Below the pieces are notes generated by a model. That model saw only the letters and a list, made by a program, of their open reading frames with translations. It was not told where the DNA came from and searched no databases. The position numbers and the translations under genes were made by a program. Positions 61,350 through 64,000 of a stretch of DNA of 64,000 bases are shown one piece after another. Every line of letters starts with the position of its first letter. Position 1 is the stretch's first letter. The DNA is from AC-32 sp963746155 (GTDB taxonomy: Bacteria > Actinomycetota > Thermoleophilia > Gaiellales > Gaiellaceae). The stretch lies in contig CAVVAB010000010.1 in assembly GCA_963746155.1 (NCBI GenBank), positions 248,001 to 312,000 of the forward strand, in the 5' to 3' direction.

Positions 61350-62474
61350 GTGCTCGCCGCGGGGACCGCGGCGCAGACGTCGTTCGCGGCGGTGCTGATC
61401 GGGCTGCCGGTGATGGCCCCGTCGATCAGGAGCGAGTTCGACCTGAGTCTCGTCAGCGTCGGCTTTGCTCTCGACGCATTCTGGCTCGGCTCGTTGTTCA
61501 CGTTGCTTGCGTGGGGCCTCCTGGCCGACCGCCTCGGGGAGCGGCTCGTGCTCGCGCTCGGGCTCGGCGGCTGCGCGGCTGCGCTCGTGGGGGCCGCGCA
61601 CGCAACCGAGTTCGTCTCGCTGTTCGCCCTCCTCTTTCTCGCAGGCGCCGCGGGGGCGAGCGTCAACGCCGCGAGCGGGCGCGCCGTCATGTACTGGTTC
61701 CCGGCCGCGGAGCGCGGTCTTGCGTTGGGCGTGCGGCAGACCGCGATCCCGCTCGGCGGTCTGATCGCGGCGGTTGTGCTGCCGCATCTCGGGCTGGAGT
61801 CGGGGTTGCTCCTGCTCGCGGCGCTGTGCGTCGCCGGGGGCGCGTTCGGCGCGATCGTGATCCACGAGCCGGAGGCGACCGAGGACGTGCTCGAGCCTCG
61901 CCAGCTCGGGGCGACGCTGCGCGACGGCCGCCTCTGGTTGCTGTGCGGAGGAAGCGGCTTCTACCTCGTCGCGCAGGTCGCGATCACGGGGTTCGTGGTG
62001 CTGTTCCTCTACGACGAGCGGGGCTTCTCGCGTGGCGAGGCGGCTGCGGTGCTTGCTGTTATCCAGGTGTTCGCGGTGGGGCTGCGGATCGGCGGCGGCC
62101 GCTGGTCGGATGTGATCGGCTCGCGGATCCGGCCGCTTCGTCTCGTGGGACTGGCGAGCTGCGCGACGCTGGCTCTCGTCGCGGTGCTGGTCGACGCGCC
62201 CACGGCGCTGCTCGTCGCCGCGCTCGTGGTGGCGGGCGCGTTCTCGATGGGATGGAACGGGTTGTCGTTCACTGCGGCAGCCGAGCTGGCCGGACGGGCG
62301 CGCAGCGGCGCGGCGCTCGGGATGCAGCAGACGGTTCTCGCCGCGGCGGGGGCGGCGGTGCCTCCCGCCTTCGCGGGTGTCGTCGCCGGGAGCTCCTGGG
62401 GGGTCGGGTTCGGGCTGGCCGCCGTGTTCCCGCTGATCGGCGTGCAGCTTCTGCGGCCGCTTCGCTCCGGCTGA
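61350..62474 (+). CDS. MFS transporter
   Basis: This 374-residue protein has 12 predicted helices and the MFS motif A in LLADRLGERLVLALGLGG, plus a second half beginning GGSGFYLVAQVAITGFVVLF. The GTG at 61350 is the first usual start. However, the homologous-looking SRYRWL lies just upstream in frame, so the real start may be an unusual codon near 61329. The substrate is unknown. The following amidohydrolase gene could be a functional partner. Confidence 0.85.
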   Translation: MLAAGTAAQTSFAAVLIGLPVMAPSIRSEFDLSLVSVGFALDAFWLGSLFTLLAWGLLADRLGERLVLALGLGGCAAALVGAAHATEFVSLFALLFLAGAAGASVNAASGRAVMYWFPAAERGLALGVRQTAIPLGGLIAAVVLPHLGLESGLLLLAALCVAGGAFGAIVIHEPEATEDVLEPRQLGATLRDGRLWLLCGGSGFYLVAQVAITGFVVLFLYDERGFSRGEAAAVLAVIQVFAVGLRIGGGRWSDVIGSRIRPLRLVGLASCATLALVAVLVDAPTALLVAALVVAGAFSMGWNGLSFTAAAELAGRARSGAALGMQQTVLAAAGAAVPPAFAGVVAGSSWGVGFGLAAVFPLIGVQLLRPLRSG

Positions 62475-62489
62475 ACGTACGGTTCGTGC

Positions 62490-63542
62490 ATGCGCGTCAT
62501 CGACCGGCTCGACCGGCTCTATGTGATCGGCGGCGGGCCTGGCGCGAACCGGCTCGGAGGGAGCCCGGAGGAGGACGAGGCGCATGAGCTCGTGGGGGGC
62601 TGGATGCGCGAGGCCGGGCTCGAGGTCGACGTCGATCCGGCCGGGAACCTCTTGGGGCGGCTTCGCGGCCGGAGCGCCGAGGCGGCGGAGGTCTGGACGG
62701 GGTCGCACCTCGACACCGTTCCCGCGGGCGGCCGGTTCGACGGCGCGCTCGGCGTCGTCGCCGGGCTGGAGGCCGTCGAGCGGATCGGGCAGCAGGAGCG
62801 GACGCTGGCCGTCGTGGCGTTTCGCGACGAGGAGGGTTGTCACGGGCCGGGGTGCGCAGGGTCGAGGGCGCTGTGCACCGGGTGGCTCGAGCCGAAGCCG
62901 GCGGCGTTTCTCGAGGCGCATGTCGAGCAGGGGCCGCAGCTCGGGCAGGCGGGCGCTCCGCTGGGCGTCGTGACGGGGATCGTGGCGATGGCCCGCGGCG
63001 AGGTCACGTTCGAGGCCGAGGCCGGCCATGCGGGCACGACGCCGATGACCGGCCGACGGGATGCCTTGGTGGCCGCGGCCGAGTTCGTCCTCACGCTCCG
63101 CGACGTGGCGGCCGCGGTCGAGGGAGCGGTGGCGACAGTCGGCCGCGTCGAGGTCGAGCCGGGCGCGTCGAACGTGATCCCGGCGCGAGTCGTCGTGAGC
63201 GTGGACGTTCGGGCGCCGGACGCGGAGCGGCTCGACGAGGTGCTGGCGGTCGTTCCCGGCGACACGCGCCGGTCGGCTGCGGTGGCGATGGCGGCGGCGC
63301 CGACCGGCGCGCTGCGCGGGGAGCTCCGGAAGCTCGGCCTGCCGGAGGTAGAGCTGGCTTCCGGCGCGGGCCACGACGCGGGCGTGCTCGCCGCGGCCGG
63401 AGTGCCCACCGGGATGCTGTTCGTGCGGAGCCTGAACGGCGGGATCAGCCACTCGCCGGACGAGGAGACGAGCGCCGAGGACATCGCCCTCTGCGTCGAA
63501 GCGCTCGCCGGAGCGCTGGCGACACTCGCATCGGTGGACTGA
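62490..63542 (+). CDS. M20-family amidohydrolase (N-carbamoyl-L-amino-acid hydrolase/allantoate amidohydrolase type)
   Basis: This 350-residue metal-dependent hydrolase begins MRVIDRLDRLYVIGGGPGAN. The metal ligands appear in WTGSHLDTVPAGGRFDGALG, FRDEEGCHGPGCAGSRALC and FLEAHVEQGPQLGQAG. The dimerisation-domain signature is AGHAGTTPMTGRRDAL, and ASGAGHDAGVLAAAGVPTGM carries the last histidine. These motifs are typical of carbamoyl-amino-acid or allantoate hydrolases. It starts 15 bases after the MFS stop, suggesting import and cleavage of one compound. Confidence 0.92.
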   Translation: MRVIDRLDRLYVIGGGPGANRLGGSPEEDEAHELVGGWMREAGLEVDVDPAGNLLGRLRGRSAEAAEVWTGSHLDTVPAGGRFDGALGVVAGLEAVERIGQQERTLAVVAFRDEEGCHGPGCAGSRALCTGWLEPKPAAFLEAHVEQGPQLGQAGAPLGVVTGIVAMARGEVTFEAEAGHAGTTPMTGRRDALVAAAEFVLTLRDVAAAVEGAVATVGRVEVEPGASNVIPARVVVSVDVRAPDAERLDEVLAVVPGDTRRSAAVAMAAAPTGALRGELRKLGLPEVELASGAGHDAGVLAAAGVPTGMLFVRSLNGGISHSPDEETSAEDIALCVEALAGALATLASVD

Positions 63543-63628
63543 TCGTCACACCTTCGGCGCGGTCTGTTCCCAGACACGCGCGAGCTCGAGCAGTACGCTC
63601 ATCCGCGGGAGGCGGGTGGAGCTCGATT

Positions 63629-63651
63629 CCCCACCCAATGAAAGGGTGGGG
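63629..63651. terminator. Hairpin between convergent genes
   Basis: CCCCACCC-AATGAAA-GGGTGGGG is a perfect 8-bp stem between the amidohydrolase (plus) and the DUF3830-like gene (minus). There is no T-run, so a shared transcript-end structure is the likely role. Confidence 0.65.
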
Positions 63652-63659
63652 AGTGCGGG

Positions 63660-64000
63660 TTACTGCTCCTCGAAGCGGATCGGTTGGGCGCCTTCCCACA
63701 GGCAGCGGCGGCCCAGGTCGGCGAGGTGCTCGGCGCCTTCGATGACCGTTGCGAAGTGGTTCCCGGCGAGCGCGCCCGCCTTGCTGGCGAACGACGTCGA
63801 GCCGTACGGGAACAGGATCTCGGTCTCGCTGACCCCGCCCGGGTAGAAGAGCAGCTGGCCGGGCGCCGGATAGCAGGTCGCGTTCTCCGGCCCGAACCCG
63901 ACGTCCATGTCGCCGAACGGGATCCAGCACGCCTCGCCGCTCCAGCGCGCGTGGATGATCTTGCTCTCCAGCGGCAGCAGCGTGCGGAAGGCGGCCACGG
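63660..64000 (-). CDS. DUF3830/cyclophilin-like protein (5'-partial)
   Basis: The visible 112-113 residues read AAFRTLLPLESKIIHARWSG, CWIPFGDMDVGFGPENATCY, then PGGVSETEILFPYGSTSFAS. They match the cyclophilin-like DUF3830 family, whose members are about 40 residues longer at the N-terminus. The frame is open to the right edge, so the start is outside the window. Family members often neighbour amidohydrolase genes, as here. Confidence 0.8.
   Translation of the reverse strand, partial: VAAFRTLLPLESKIIHARWSGEACWIPFGDMDVGFGPENATCYPAPGQLLFYPGGVSETEILFPYGSTSFASKAGALAGNHFATVIEGAEHLADLGRRCLWEGAQPIRFEEQ

Noticed and set aside
61185..63452. 755-codon open frame antisense to the MFS and amidohydrolase genes
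   Set aside because: Composition is the usual Arg/Ala/Pro-rich shadow; the plus-strand genes have clear catalytic and membrane motifs.
1..64000. CRISPR array, rRNA genes, transposase genes, prophage
   Set aside because: I found no regularly spaced repeats, no rRNA-like stretches and no transposase or phage structural motifs on either strand.

Overview
The window is high-GC bacterial DNA with frequent GTG starts and many 4-base GTGA stop/start overlaps. The gene content (14-gene nuo operon, CIRCE-controlled groESL, a futalosine-pathway MqnD, two-subunit 2-oxoacid dehydrogenase E1 plus E2, LipA/LipB, HAAT-type ABC transporter) fits a deep-branching actinobacterium, with Thermoleophilia-like relatives as my best guess. 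That placement is inference; no rRNA gene is present to settle it.

Layout. (1) 1-13864, minus: nuoA to nuoN in canonical order, tightly overlapped; nuoN runs off the left edge. (2) 14013-17414, plus: A-type Fe-S carrier, a small ABM-like protein, a ferredoxin/flavodoxin-NADP reductase-like flavoprotein, a zinc-ribbon peptide and class II fumarase. (3) 17411-25995, plus: three genes for large exported proteins, namely two subtilisin-family (S8) proteases and a membrane-anchored BNR/sortilin-type propeller protein; the last follows the clearest promoter of the window. (4) 26054-33257, minus: 2-oxoacid dehydrogenase E1alpha, E1beta and E2, a winged-helix protein, lipB, a small acidic protein, a TMEM175-like channel and lipA. 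Enzyme and lipoate-cofactor genes therefore sit together. (5) 33300-40721: zinc ribbon, ASCH and Nudix proteins, groES-groEL with a CIRCE operator, an SRPBCC protein, a TetR regulator divergent from an MDR oxidoreductase, a methyltransferase and a YgfZ-like folate-binding protein. (6) 40732-42552: a duplicated half tRNA, an intact tRNA-Arg and a 5'-truncated DrrA/DrrB-type ABC exporter. (7) 42632-49091: leader peptide plus terminator before rsgA, then a branched-chain amino-acid type ABC transporter (livH, a livM-livG fusion, livK). (8) 49114-64000: mixed metabolism (ornithine cyclodeaminase family, class II aldolase, DtxR, mqnD, thiolase, DUF885-like, aldehyde dehydrogenase, methyltransferase, hydrolase, MFS, M20 amidohydrolase, DUF3830), including an internally deleted aldehyde dehydrogenase remnant.

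The most striking property is the number of reading-frame breaks. By following conserved protein sequence from frame to frame I count about 36 single-base insertions against about 4 events of the opposite sense. They cluster strongly: 11 in one S8 protease gene, 7 in a truncated ABC exporter, 5 in the BNR protein, but only 1 in 13.9 kb of nuo. Flanking protein sequence stays well conserved. An assembly or base-calling artefact is the leading explanation, but clustering and one-sidedness deserve a check against raw reads. Other items worth attention are the tRNA-Arg half-duplication with a hairpin-rich insert, a synonymously diverged copy of the lipA 3' end, a 68-bp duplication at the nuoJ/nuoK junction, a leader-ORF/terminator arrangement before rsgA, and an identical 15-bp palindrome at two distant loci.
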